A DNA stretch of 64,000 bases from Lachnospiraceae bacterium (GTDB lineage: Bacteria; Bacillota; Clostridia; Lachnospirales; Lachnospiraceae): contig JAMPFQ010000003.1 in the NCBI GenBank assembly GCA_023664345.1, positions 1 to 64,000 of the forward strand. The letters are read 5' to 3'. Of the stretch, positions 8,916 through 17,114 are shown piece by piece (position 1 is the stretch's first letter; the number at the start of each line of letters is the position of its first letter). Both the position numbers and the translations under genes were made by a program. The notes beneath the pieces are model-generated. The model saw nothing but the letters and a program-made list of their open reading frames with translations. It had not been told where the DNA came from and did not search any database.

Positions 8916-9100
8916 GGAAGAACCGCTGCCCAAAGAAGTGGGCTAAAGCCCCCTCTTGCGTTCTTCCCGTCATGCCGCCTCCGGCGGCACAAACAATTGG
9001 TGCAAGTCTGGAAGAATGCCCGCATTTTGGGCATTCTTCCGGGTGAAACTTAGAATTTCTTAGACAGCGTACTTTGCTGTCTTAGAAATTCTTTTCACCC
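8916..9100 (-). repeat. modular hairpin element at a stop codon (A-B-C plus extra B)
   Basis: Hairpin A (9041-9100) has outer arms GGGTGAAA and TTTCACCC and a 17-bp inner stem ending in ACAGC/GCTGT. The outer arm contains the last codon and the stop codon of the permease gene. Hairpin B (9010-9040) pairs GGAAGAATGCCC with GGGCATTCTTCC. Hairpin C (8974-8988) is GCCGCC/GGCGGC. A second GGAAGAA...TTCTTCC hairpin (8916-8968) follows. Related arrays lie at 21499, 38072 and 49465, always A first after the upstream gene. Confidence 0.85.
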
Positions 9101-10018
9101 TTTGACCGCCCCAATCGTGATACCCTGCACAAAGTACTTCTGCACGAAAGGATATGCCAGGACAATGGGCCCGGTCACCACGATGGTAAGCGCCATCTTC
9201 AGAGTCTGTGTGGGCAGCGATACGGAACTCACCACGGAACCGCTGACTCCGCTTGCCAGCATTTTCTTATAGCCCTCGATATTATTGACCTGCTGATACA
9301 GAAAGTACTGCAAAGGATACTTTTCCTCACTGTTGATGTACAGCATCGCGTTATACCAGTCATTCCAGTAAGCCAGCGCGATAAACAGTCCCACCGTCGC
9401 CAGCGCCGGCTTGATCAGGGGAACCACCACCTGTACCAGCGTCCTGAACTCCCCGCAGCCGTCGATCTTCGCCGCGTCAATCAGGGACTCAGGGATACTG
9501 CGGATGTAACTCTTCATGATCAGCAGGTTATATACGGAAAACATCAGGGGCAAAAGCAGCGCCAGGTAGGAATCCGCCAGTCCCAGCGTCCGCCTGATCA
9601 ACAGATAGTAGGGAACCAGTCCCCCGCTGAACAGTGTGGTAAAGTAGAAGAAGAACGAAAATACGTTTCTCCATTCAAACTCCTGCCGCACCAGCACATA
9701 CGCCGTCATGGTCTGCAGCGCCAGACCAAGAACTGTGCCGCATATAGTAAGTCCAATGGTAGTGGCATAAGCCCTCACTACAACCATGGGGTCATGAAAC
9801 ACCGATTTGTACGCCTCCAGGCTGAACTCCTGGGGCAGAAGGCTGAACCCGTTATTGATGATGGCCGTCTCCGAAGAGAAAGAACCCGCCAGGATCATCA
9901 GAAAAGGAACCAGGCACACCAGCGCTATGAGCCCGCAAAAGCCATAGGCGATAATATTCAGTGCGATAACATCTTTTCCTTTTTTCACTTTTCCCAAGTG
10001 ACTTGTCTGTGCCGCCAT
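9095..10018 (-). CDS. CUT1 sugar ABC permease (YtcP/LplC-like)
   Basis: A 307-residue inner-membrane permease with about six membrane helices. The EAA loop that docks the ATPase is seen as SLIDAAKIDGCGEFRTLVQV. The protein ends in GAVKG, as usual for this subfamily. It pairs with the permease encoded 15 bp upstream and with the lipoprotein gene downstream. No ATP-binding subunit is encoded nearby; CUT1 importers of Firmicutes commonly share one MsmX-type ATPase from elsewhere. Its stop codon lies inside the outer arm of a hairpin repeat. The ribosome site is a long GGGAGGGAGAG. Confidence 0.93.
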   Translation of the reverse strand: MAAQTSHLGKVKKGKDVIALNIIAYGFCGLIALVCLVPFLMILAGSFSSETAIINNGFSLLPQEFSLEAYKSVFHDPMVVVRAYATTIGLTICGTVLGLALQTMTAYVLVRQEFEWRNVFSFFFYFTTLFSGGLVPYYLLIRRTLGLADSYLALLLPLMFSVYNLLIMKSYIRSIPESLIDAAKIDGCGEFRTLVQVVVPLIKPALATVGLFIALAYWNDWYNAMLYINSEEKYPLQYFLYQQVNNIEGYKKMLASGVSGSVVSSVSLPTQTLKMALTIVVTGPIVLAYPFVQKYFVQGITIGAVKG

Positions 10019-10033
10019 ATTTCTCTCCCTCCC

Positions 10034-10978
10034 TTAGAATAATGAATAGTCCCTGTCATAGAGACCTACCAGCTTATTGACCACCAGCACCGTGATAAAG
10101 CACAGTACTGACTGGAACAGACCTATAGCCGCCGACATACCGAAGTCCTGGTTCGTCACCAACGCACGGAACGCCAGCGTATCGATCACGTCCGTATAAT
10201 TGTAAAGCAGTCCGTTGCTTCCCACCAGATTGTAGAACATATCAAAGTTGCCCTTGAAGATACCTCCTACGGAAAGCAGGAACAGCGTGATGGTAGTAGG
10301 CATGATCATGGGAATCGTCACCTTGAAGATCCTCTGGAACACATTCGCTCCATCAATCTGCGCCGCCTCATAGATCGAAGTATCAATGCCCATGATCGCC
10401 GCCAGATACATGACGGAACCGTATCCCACGCCTTTCCACAGGTTAAAGAACGTCAGTATGAACGGCCATGCCTTGGGAGTGGTGTAGAACGCAACGGGTT
10501 TTCCCCCGAAAGCGGTGATCAGCCTGTTCATGAAACCGTAATCCGAACTGAAAATGTTAAACGCCATAACGCCTACGATTACCCATGAGATAAAGTAAGG
10601 CAGGAACATGATGGACTGGGACACCTTGCGGAAATGTTTGTTATGTATCTCCGTCAGCAGGATCGCCACCGCGATCTGCGTCACCGTATTGATCACAATA
10701 AACACTATATTGTAAAGTACGGTGTTCCTGGTCACCAGACCCGCCTGCCCCGACTGGAAGAAAAACTGGAAATTCTTAAACCCATTCCAGTCGCTGCCCC
10801 AGATGCCTCCTGCATAGGTATACTTCTTAAACGCCAGCACAATACCCGTCATCGGGTAATATGCGAAGATCAGGGTATACAGCACTCCCGGCAGCAACAT
10901 CAGAAGAAACGCCCGGTACTTATATACCTTTTTGAAGAATCCCTTTGGTCCGCTTTTCTTTTTTACTTTCCCTGTCAT
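10034..10978 (-). CDS. CUT1 sugar ABC permease (LplB-like)
   Basis: A 314-residue permease with a basic N-terminus (KVKKKSGPKGFFKK) and about six membrane helices. The ATPase-docking loop is YEAAQIDGANVFQRIFKVTI. ATG 10978 is preceded by GGAGGTG at ideal spacing. The frame stays open for 49 more codons, but these cross the promoter at 11081-11109 and are not coding. It is the first gene of the galactan importer, transcribed from that promoter. The 5' leader of about 100 nt contains repeated TTTGTTGCGC motifs. Confidence 0.93.
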   Translation of the reverse strand: MTGKVKKKSGPKGFFKKVYKYRAFLLMLLPGVLYTLIFAYYPMTGIVLAFKKYTYAGGIWGSDWNGFKNFQFFFQSGQAGLVTRNTVLYNIVFIVINTVTQIAVAILLTEIHNKHFRKVSQSIMFLPYFISWVIVGVMAFNIFSSDYGFMNRLITAFGGKPVAFYTTPKAWPFILTFFNLWKGVGYGSVMYLAAIMGIDTSIYEAAQIDGANVFQRIFKVTIPMIMPTTITLFLLSVGGIFKGNFDMFYNLVGSNGLLYNYTDVIDTLAFRALVTNQDFGMSAAIGLFQSVLCFITVLVVNKLVGLYDRDYSLF

Positions 10979-11011
10979 CCCACACCTCCATGCCAGTCTT
11001 TGGCGGCGGAA

Positions 11012-11037
11012 GTTGCGCTTTTGTTGCGCTTTGTTGT
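11012..11037. promoter_or_regulatory. tandem TTTGTTGC motifs in the importer leader
   Basis: Three close copies GTTGCGC, TTTGTTGCGC and TTTGTTG lie at 11012-11018, 11020-11029 and 11030-11036, between the predicted start site and the permease gene. The reverse GCGCAACAAA also occurs at 11174-11183. A complete LacI-type palindrome would read TTTGTTGC-GCAACAAA; here half-sites are repeated. A role as operator is inference. Confidence 0.4.
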
Positions 11038-11080
11038 CCTTTTCGCCGTCAGATATTTTGTGCTTTTTGTCTATAATCCG

Positions 11081-11109
11081 ATTATATTCCATGTGCATTT
11101 TGTAGTCAA
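11081..11109 (-). promoter_or_regulatory. promoter of the galactan importer operon
   Basis: On the minus strand TTGACT (11104-11109) is followed by exactly 17 nt and TATAAT (11081-11086), near-consensus for sigma-A. Transcription would start near 11075, about 97 nt before the permease start codon. Confidence 0.85.
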
Positions 11110-11170
11110 TGCACTGTATTTCCAAATTATTTTATTTCAAAAAGTATATTTTTAACAAATGGATATGAAA

Positions 11171-11204
11171 AATGCGCAACAAACAGTTTTGTTTGTTGCG
11201 CATT
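11171..11204. terminator. terminator of the GH3 gene
   Basis: A perfect 14-bp stem AATGCGCAACAAAC / GTTTGTTGCGCATT with a 6-nt loop lies 14 bp beyond the GH3 stop. On the minus strand it runs into TTTTTC. It also carries the TTTGTTGC motif, so it may serve as a regulator site for the importer promoter just downstream. Confidence 0.7.
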
Positions 11205-11217
11205 TGTTGCACATTTG

Positions 11218-12540
11218 CTATTCCGTTACTTTATCTGCGTATTTAATGCGGTAGATCCGTCTCAGGGAATCGTTGATGCGTTCCTCGGAAATGACCCCGT
11301 CGTTCACCGCCTGGAGCACTCCGTTGTACGCCATCTCAAAATCCTCCGGCATCAGTATCATATCGCAGCCCGCGCGCAGCGCCTGGATCGCCGCGTCCGC
11401 GGAATCATAATAATCCGAGACCGCTTTCATGTTCATGGCATCGGTGATGATCACTCCCTGAAAACCCAGTTCATTCCTGAGGATGTCCGTCACTACCTCC
11501 TCCGAAAAGGTGCAGGGCGCGTTGTCTCCCGTCAGTTCCGGCGCGGAGATATGGCCGATCATGACCATATCAGCCCCAGCGTCAATCCCTGCCTGGAATA
11601 CGGTAAATTCCTCCGCCCTGAACTGATCTGCCGTACGGCTGGTGGAGGCAAGTCCGGTGTGGGTATCCTGGGCGGAACTTCCGATTCCCGGAAAATGCTT
11701 CAGGCAGCAGGTGATCCCCTGCTCGGAAAGCCCTGTCACCGCCATCCTTACATAATCCGCCACAGTCGCAGCGTCCGCGCCGTAGGAACGGGTTCCCATC
11801 GCGCTGTTCTCTATGTTCGCCAGGTCTGCCACCGGAGCAAAATCCAGATTGAACCCGACCCTGGCCAGATCGCCGCCTATGGTCTGCGCCGCCAGATAAG
11901 CGTTGCTCGCATCCCCGCTCGCACCGATGGTCTTCGCATCGTCCACCTTGGTCCCCACTCCGGCTTCCGCCAGGCGGGCCACACTGCCGCCCTCTTCGTC
12001 CACCGCCAGGAAAAGGGGATATCGCATATATAATTCCGTGTTGTCCAGCATGGTCGTGATCTGCTGCTCGGACTGGATGTTCTTCTTAAAATAGATCAGG
12101 CCGCCCACCGGATACTGGGCCAGGGCCTCCCGTGTCCCATCCCCCGCCTGGACCGCCGTTTTGACGCCTGTGATGGCTTCCGGGGTCACAAGGAACAGCC
12201 CCGCTACCTTGGCCTCCAGAGGCATCACCTCTATGCCCGCATTGACAATCTCGTCCAGCTTCTGTTCCGGGGTCAGCTCCACCACCGGTTCCGGCGTGGG
12301 TTCCGGTGTCTGGATGGCATCCTCCGACGCCAGCATCTGGTTCAGGGCATCCTGGCTGGCCTGCGCCTCCTGCTCAGCGTTCTGGCGTTCTATGGTAAGT
12401 TTATTCACGCCCCATACGATCCCTGTCCCCACTGCCAGAATCAGTATGATCACTGTAAGATATGCCGCTATCTGGTTGCGCAGGCGGCGCTTCCGCCGCG
12501 CTTCCCTTCTGTCTTCTTTCGCCTGGTTATTTTCTTCCAT
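11218..12540 (-). CDS. GH3 beta-N-acetylhexosaminidase-like membrane-anchored enzyme
   Basis: A 440-residue family 3 glycoside hydrolase resembling NagZ-type beta-N-acetylglucosaminidases. A basic N-terminus and a single membrane helix (about 24-45) anchor it, with the enzyme outside. A Pro/Glu-rich spacer (80-92) precedes the barrel. Signatures are VDEEGG at 180-185, KHFPGIGSSAQDTHTG at 281-296 with the Asp-His dyad (D292, H294), and ITDAMNMKAV with nucleophile D367. It probably acts on peptidoglycan or exogenous GlcNAc glycans. A GH3 enzyme with another specificity cannot be excluded. It has its own promoter at 12672-12700 and terminator, so it is likely independent of the galactan operon. 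Confidence 0.88.
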   Translation of the reverse strand: MEENNQAKEDRREARRKRRLRNQIAAYLTVIILILAVGTGIVWGVNKLTIERQNAEQEAQASQDALNQMLASEDAIQTPEPTPEPVVELTPEQKLDEIVNAGIEVMPLEAKVAGLFLVTPEAITGVKTAVQAGDGTREALAQYPVGGLIYFKKNIQSEQQITTMLDNTELYMRYPLFLAVDEEGGSVARLAEAGVGTKVDDAKTIGASGDASNAYLAAQTIGGDLARVGFNLDFAPVADLANIENSAMGTRSYGADAATVADYVRMAVTGLSEQGITCCLKHFPGIGSSAQDTHTGLASTSRTADQFRAEEFTVFQAGIDAGADMVMIGHISAPELTGDNAPCTFSEEVVTDILRNELGFQGVIITDAMNMKAVSDYYDSADAAIQALRAGCDMILMPEDFEMAYNGVLQAVNDGVISEERINDSLRRIYRIKYADKVTE

Positions 12541-12578
12541 GATGCTCCTCGCATTTTATATATACTGTATGTCAAAAT

Positions 12579-12610
12579 ATAAGGAAATGGATGAAAATCC
12601 ATTTCCTTAT
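12579..12610 (-). promoter_or_regulatory. hairpin in the GH3 leader
   Basis: ATAAGGAAATGGAT and ATCCATTTCCTTAT form a perfect 14-bp stem with a 4-nt loop, and the minus strand continues ATTTTG. It lies in the 125-nt leader between promoter and start codon. It could be a leader terminator or a stabilising hairpin. Confidence 0.5.
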
Positions 12611-12671
12611 TCTTATCTTTTGTATTTCACAGATCATTTGTACACTGACCATTTCTCTTTGGTACAGCTAT

Positions 12672-12700
12672 AGTATAACGTCATTTTTCGCCCGCGTCAA
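12672..12700 (-). promoter_or_regulatory. promoter of the GH3 gene
   Basis: On the minus strand TTGACG (12695-12700), 17 nt, then TATACT (12672-12677). The predicted start near 12665 gives a leader of about 125 nt. Confidence 0.8.
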
Positions 12701-12809
12701 CACTTTTTCGACAAAATCCATATTTTTCCGGCAAAACACCGCTATTCCGCCCCGGTGGTGTCTGGTGGCTTGCAGGCAAAGGGACGGAGCCGGGACAGCA
12801 GGCAATCCT

Positions 12810-13096
12810 ATGCCGACAGGAATCGAAGTAATAAAAACTGCCCTCAACGATTTCAAAAAAATCCAGGAATACATGTTATTAGCCAAAAAAGAAAATGCCG
12901 TTGAGACATATGCCAAGTCAATAACCCAGCTGCAAGCAGCGGGGTATTGACCCTCGCGGCATTCGCCAAATGTCCATGCAAGCATGGCCGTTTGGCTCAT
13001 TGCTCGCGGGAATTAAAAGATGAATATTTGACGATCAAAGCCTTATTAACTGTCTCCGGCGTCAATCTTGTGGACATTGACAAGATCAGGGAATAG
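12810..13096 (+). pseudogene. small conserved-type gene split by a hairpin element
   Basis: Codons 1-35 from ATG 12810 end in ENAVETYA (12912-12914). The frame then enters a hairpin element and stops at 12948-12950. A second block in another frame, from 13010 to the stop 13094-13096, begins ELKDEYLTIKALL and ends VDIDKIRE. Removing 95 bp (12915-13009) joins the two into one 63-codon protein with a continuous helix, ...ETYA+ELKDEY.... Lachnospiraceae encode small helical proteins of this general shape (from memory, not searched); the function is unknown. No good ribosome site precedes ATG 12810. The gene looks inactivated by insertion. Confidence 0.65.
12915..13009. mobile_element. 95-bp two-hairpin element inserted in a gene
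   Basis: Hairpin 1 spans 12917-12951: GTCAATA.CCC.GCTGC pairs with GCAGC.GGG.ATTGAC. Hairpin 2 spans 12964-12996: GCCAAA...CCATGC pairs with GCATGG...TTTGGC. Outer CCCTCGCG/CGCGGG complementarity is also visible. It has no coding capacity. The CCATGCAAGCATGG apex resembles the apex of the 120-bp cloverleaf element. Boundaries are uncertain by a few bases. Confidence 0.65.
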
Positions 13097-13120
13097 CAGT
13101 CCCGGCAGCTGAATCTCACG

Positions 13121-13163
13121 AAAAATCAGGGTGCAAAGTTTTCACAGTCAAAACTTTACACCC
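13121..13163 (-). terminator. terminator of hom-lysC
   Basis: A 14-bp stem with one wobble pair (13129-13142 with 13150-13163, GGGTG.AAAGTTTT type) ends in TTTTT on the minus strand, 9 nt after the lysC stop. Confidence 0.88.
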
Positions 13164-13171
13164 TGTTCTTA

Positions 13172-14491
13172 TCAGATCCTGGTCACCACAAAAATATCAT
13201 ATATCGCTTTGATGGCGGTCTCAAAATCCTCATCAGCCACACCGATTATGATGTTCAGTTCGGAGGATCCCTGGTCGATCATCTTCACGTTCACATTGGC
13301 ATGTGCCAGCGCCGAGAAGATCCTGCCCGCGGTACCCCTGGTGGACTTCATGCCCCGGCCCACCACGGCGATCAGCGCCAGGTCGGACTCGATCTCGATG
13401 GAATCGGGCTGCGCCAGCCGATGAAGCCCAGCCACCACTTTCTGCTCCTTATGTATGAACTCATCCTGATGCACGAACACCGTCATGGTATCGATGCCGG
13501 AGGGAACATGCTCGAAAGAGATCCCGTTCTCCTCAAAGGCCTGCAGAACTTTCCTGCCAAATCCGATCTCCGCATTCATCATATCCTTCTCAATGTTGAC
13601 GGAGCAGAATCCCCTCTTGCCCGCGATGCCGGTGATCACATACTTTGACTTTTGACAGGTGCTTTCCACGATCCAGGTGCCGTTGTCGTCGGGCTCGTTG
13701 GTGTTGCGGATATTGATGGGAATGCCCCTCTGGCGCACGGGGAAGATAGCGTCCTCATGCAGCACCGTAAATCCCATGTAAGAAAGTTCCCGCAGTTCCC
13801 GATATGTGACCATCTCGATTCCTTTGGGATCATCGATGATCCTGGGATCGGCCACCAAAACGCCGGACACATCCGTCCAGTTCTCATACACATCCGCTTT
13901 CGCCGCCTTTGCCACAATGGAGCCTGTGATATCCGATCCGCCCCTGGAGAAAGTCTTCACCGTTCCGTCTGCCATCGCGCCGTAAAATCCGGGAATCACG
14001 GCCTTTTCACAGTAGGAAAGCCTCTCTGAAAGGATCTTATCAGTCCTGTCCGCGTCAAAAGCACCATCCTCGTCAAAAGAAATGACGGAAGCGGCATCGA
14101 TGAACTCATACCCCAGGTATGCCGCCATGATGATACCGTTCAGGTATTCGCCCCTGGAAGCGGCATAGTCTTTTCCTGCTTTTTCCTTAAATCTTTTCTC
14201 AATGGTCTTGAACTCATCATCCAGGCTCAGATCCAGTTTCAATCCGTTAATGATCTCCTGATATCTGTCAGCGATGGCTGCCAGCGCTTTCTTAAAATCC
14301 TTGCCGTTCTCCGCCAGATCGTAGCAGGCATACAGCATATCTGTCACCTTGGCATCCTCCGGGAAACGCTTTCCCGGCGCGGAGGGTACCACATACTGCC
14401 TGCTCTTGTCGCTGCGGATGATATCTCCCACTTTCTTAAACTGCTCTGCGCTTGCCAGAGAACTTCCTCCAAATTTCACTACCTTAGACAT
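13172..14491 (-). CDS. lysC: aspartate kinase
   Basis: A 439-residue aspartokinase, which phosphorylates aspartate as the first step to lysine, threonine and methionine. The kinase domain starts KFGGSSL (6-12); SRGGSDITG is the nucleotide/aspartate-binding loop. Two C-terminal ACT domains (about 300-439, GKRGFCSVNIEK and SDLALIAVVGRGM) are the usual site of allosteric amino-acid feedback. It follows hom by 35 bp and ends at a terminator, so hom-lysC form one unit. The length matches the monofunctional Clostridia type rather than a fused AK-HSD. Confidence 0.95.
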   Translation of the reverse strand: MSKVVKFGGSSLASAEQFKKVGDIIRSDKSRQYVVPSAPGKRFPEDAKVTDMLYACYDLAENGKDFKKALAAIADRYQEIINGLKLDLSLDDEFKTIEKRFKEKAGKDYAASRGEYLNGIIMAAYLGYEFIDAASVISFDEDGAFDADRTDKILSERLSYCEKAVIPGFYGAMADGTVKTFSRGGSDITGSIVAKAAKADVYENWTDVSGVLVADPRIIDDPKGIEMVTYRELRELSYMGFTVLHEDAIFPVRQRGIPINIRNTNEPDDNGTWIVESTCQKSKYVITGIAGKRGFCSVNIEKDMMNAEIGFGRKVLQAFEENGISFEHVPSGIDTMTVFVHQDEFIHKEQKVVAGLHRLAQPDSIEIESDLALIAVVGRGMKSTRGTAGRIFSALAHANVNVKMIDQGSSELNIIIGVADEDFETAIKAIYDIFVVTRI

Positions 14492-14526
14492 TTTGATCTA
14501 ACTCTCCATTTCGGTTACGTTTTTCC

Positions 14527-15735
14527 CTACGCCAGCCGGATCCTTCCCAGGACCTTATCGCCCAGCGCCGCGTATTTTTCATTAAAATCCTTTTCTTTCA
14601 TGGCGTCAGTAAAGAAGCCGAAGTCCTCCACCCTGCCCGGCGCCTCGAACGCCCTGCCGGGGAATGCCGCCTCTATCTCTGCTCTTGCGGACGCTTTCGC
14701 CCTTATGAACCAGGACTGCTCCGTCTCGGACACGTCCGCCATCCTCGCGCTCTCCGCATCCCAGCAGCAAGGGATCGTCCTGCCCTGGTTCCTGGCGCAC
14801 TCAATGACGTCAGACACCACCGCGCTGGCAGTGGGCAGTTTGCCCGCGCCCCGCCCGTAGTACATGGAATCCCCCAGCATATTGCCGGTGACAAAGATGG
14901 CGTTGAACACATCGTTCACCATGGCAAGGGGATGGCTGTCGCTGATCAGGAAAGGCGCTACCATGGCCAGCACGCTTCCGTCCACAGTCAGCCTGCCGAC
15001 GGCCAGAAGCTTGATGGTCATTCCAGCCGCTTTGGCATAAGCAAAATCAGCAGCAGTGATCTTTGTGATGCCTTCCGTGTAAATCTTCTCGGAATCCACA
15101 TTTTTCCCCACCATCAGGGAAGAGAGGATGGCAAGCTTCCTGCAGGCGTCATATCCCTCCACGTCCGCCTCCGGATTCCGTTCTGCATAGCCCAGTTCCT
15201 GCGCCTGTTTCAGCACATCCTCAAAGCAGGCGCCCTCTCTTTCCATTTTGGTCAGTATATAATTGGTAGTTCCGTTTACGATGCCCAGGATCGCAAGTAT
15301 CTTTTCCGCCGTCAGGGAACTGTTGATGGGGCGGATGATGGGAATGCCGCCTCCCACACTGGCCTCGAACAGATAGCTGCAGCGATGCTCACGGGCAATG
15401 GCCAAAAGTTCCGGTCCATGCTTCGCCACCAGTTCCTTATTGGAAGTGCACACGCTCTTTCCCGCCTCCAGAGCCTGCTTCGTGAACTGATATGCCGCTC
15501 CCGTGCCACCCATGACCTCACAGACAATGCTGACTTCCGGATCCTCCAGGATCAGGCTGATATCATGCACCACCCTGTCCTCGTACGGGTCTCCCGGAAA
15601 ATCCCGCAGGTCAAGGATATATTTTACATGCATTTCCTCCCCCGCGTTTTTGCTCACCTGCTCGTTATTGCGCTCTATCACTTCCACCACACCGCTTCCC
15701 ACAGTGCCATATCCCAGAACCGCAACTTTTATCAT
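14527..15735 (-). CDS. hom: homoserine dehydrogenase
   Basis: A 402-residue enzyme reducing aspartate semialdehyde to homoserine. The Rossmann motif GYGTVGSG is at residues 8-15, followed by TSNKELVAKHG and GIVNGTTNYILTKM, and the catalytic-domain signature ELGYAERNPEADVEGYDACRK in two adjoining blocks. A normal Firmicute Hom carries a C-terminal ACT domain. At about 400 residues this one has room only for a short C-terminal domain without an obvious ACT motif. The remnant of an ACT-domain gene lies just upstream (15815-15940). The start ATG has GAGAGG about 10 nt before it. Confidence 0.94.
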   Translation of the reverse strand: MIKVAVLGYGTVGSGVVEVIERNNEQVSKNAGEEMHVKYILDLRDFPGDPYEDRVVHDISLILEDPEVSIVCEVMGGTGAAYQFTKQALEAGKSVCTSNKELVAKHGPELLAIAREHRCSYLFEASVGGGIPIIRPINSSLTAEKILAILGIVNGTTNYILTKMEREGACFEDVLKQAQELGYAERNPEADVEGYDACRKLAILSSLMVGKNVDSEKIYTEGITKITAADFAYAKAAGMTIKLLAVGRLTVDGSVLAMVAPFLISDSHPLAMVNDVFNAIFVTGNMLGDSMYYGRGAGKLPTASAVVSDVIECARNQGRTIPCCWDAESARMADVSETEQSWFIRAKASARAEIEAAFPGRAFEAPGRVEDFGFFTDAMKEKDFNEKYAALGDKVLGRIRLA

Positions 15736-15814
15736 AAAACACTACCTCTCAATCTACCGCCCTGGCGGCATGTATTTGATGCACGCCCGCCCGATCCTCC
15801 GGCGGCATCCATCC

Positions 15815-15940
15815 GGAAAACATCATTTTTGTGCCTATAAAAGAACCGCGGCTGATGCCGACAGCACCAGCCGCTTCCTGAACAGTCATCGCTTTTTACA
15901 TCTCCAGGAACCCCTTTGCTTCAACAACCTTTCACAATAC
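15815..15940 (-). pseudogene. decayed ACT-domain (PheB/UPF0735-type) gene remnant
   Basis: Read on the minus strand, the frame gives KVVEAKGFLEM, one in-frame stop, then KAMTVQEAAGAVGISRGSF and a few degenerating residues. This matches, from memory, the N-terminal helix-turn-helix part of the small ACT-domain proteins (PheB, UPF0735) that sit directly upstream of hom in many Clostridia. In those the sequence runs VVEAK.LLE...SVQEA..AVGISRSAFYKYKD. Two stops and the loss of the whole ACT part show that it is not functional. The identity rests on memory, not on a search. Confidence 0.6.
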
Positions 15941-15981
15941 TTTTTAATCTAGCACAAGTTTTTTAGAAGCACAAGAGTTTT

Positions 15982-17019
15982 TTACGCAACCATTCTGTTT
16001 TTCCCGGATTTTTTACCTATGTAAAGCTTCTTATCCGCCGTATCGATCCATTCGTCCAGGGACATGCCCTTCTCATATTTTGCCACGCCCAGGGTGATCG
16101 TCAGGTGGAGCGATTGCTGTTCGTAAACGAACTGGTACTGTTCCACCTCTCTCCTGATGCTCTCCAGCAGACGGTAGTCCGGCTTGCCATCCGCCACACA
16201 GGGCCCCTCCACCAGAAATTCCTCCCCGCCCCAGCGGCAGGTTTTGAAGCTTCCGCTGTATCGGGAAATGATCCCGGCGATGGTCTGCAGTACATAGTCG
16301 CCGCAGTTGTGCCCGTACACATCATTCACTTTCTTGAAATCATCTATGTCCATGATGGCAACCCACTGTTCCGGCAGCTGACCCTGTTCGTATTCCTTTT
16401 TCAGATAATCCAGCAGATGCCGCCTGTTCGCCAGTCCCGTCAGCTTATCATAGTTCGCCTGCTGGGACAATTCCACCTCATAATACAGCGCACTGTGGGC
16501 AAGCATACGGAAGAACAGCGTACAGAACGCGAACACCACCAGCGCGTTGATCACATGGCCTGCGGTCATGATCCGCTCATCTATCGCATAGAAAGGCGGA
16601 TGGGAGCGCATGATGGCATAGCTGGCAAAATAGAGAGCCGCGCACCCGATGCTCAGGACCGCCCCCTGGATATGGGTATGTCCCAGGCGCACGGAAAAAT
16701 AATCCGCGTAAAATACAATGGCGATACTGCAGATAAAATACAGCTGAAATCCGCAGTCCCAGCCCATGCTCACCACCGCAAGGAACATATGAATCATGAT
16801 CTCAAAATACGTCGCCAGGATATAGGAAGTGATCCTGCCCGCTTTCAATACAAGGAATCCCGCCGCATAAAACAGGATGCTGACTATATTCACATAGGTC
16901 ATCAATTTCACGTCCAACATGAAAAAGAACGCAAACAAACATGAATGTACCGCCAATAAAAAACCGTTCATGATATAGATGGATCTCATGGCGATCCGTT
17001 GGTCTTTCTCCTGCTTCAT
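15982..17019 (-). CDS. membrane diguanylate cyclase (GGDEF)
   Basis: A 345-residue protein. Residues about 12-185 contain five or six membrane helices forming an uncharacterised sensor. Residues about 190-345 form a GGDEF domain: YDKLTGLANRRHLL, then MDIDDFKKVNDVYGHNCGD, then the active-site loop RWGGEEF. The substrate and metal residues are conserved, so it should make cyclic di-GMP. I see no EAL domain or RxxD inhibitory site just before the loop. It is a single gene; AGGAGG lies 9 nt before ATG. The input signal is unknown. Confidence 0.9.
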   Translation of the reverse strand: MKQEKDQRIAMRSIYIMNGFLLAVHSCLFAFFFMLDVKLMTYVNIVSILFYAAGFLVLKAGRITSYILATYFEIMIHMFLAVVSMGWDCGFQLYFICSIAIVFYADYFSVRLGHTHIQGAVLSIGCAALYFASYAIMRSHPPFYAIDERIMTAGHVINALVVFAFCTLFFRMLAHSALYYEVELSQQANYDKLTGLANRRHLLDYLKKEYEQGQLPEQWVAIMDIDDFKKVNDVYGHNCGDYVLQTIAGIISRYSGSFKTCRWGGEEFLVEGPCVADGKPDYRLLESIRREVEQYQFVYEQQSLHLTITLGVAKYEKGMSLDEWIDTADKKLYIGKKSGKNRMVA

Positions 17020-17114
17020 TCCTGCTGCCTCCTGCGTATCCGATCGTCTAAGCTTTCGGTACAGCGATCAGTCACCTCTCCTGATCCGACACCGTTTCAA
17101 GACTGTTTCCTGAC

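Noticed and set aside
8916..9100. Hairpin arrays interpreted as Rho-independent terminators
   Set aside because: Stems are followed by more structured sequence rather than T runs, and this one lies between genes of one transporter that should be co-transcribed.
15736..15981. Possible T-box or amino-acid riboswitch before hom
   Set aside because: No T-box core (AGGGTGGNACCGCG type) or lysine-riboswitch motif is visible; the region reads instead as the remnant of an ACT-domain gene.
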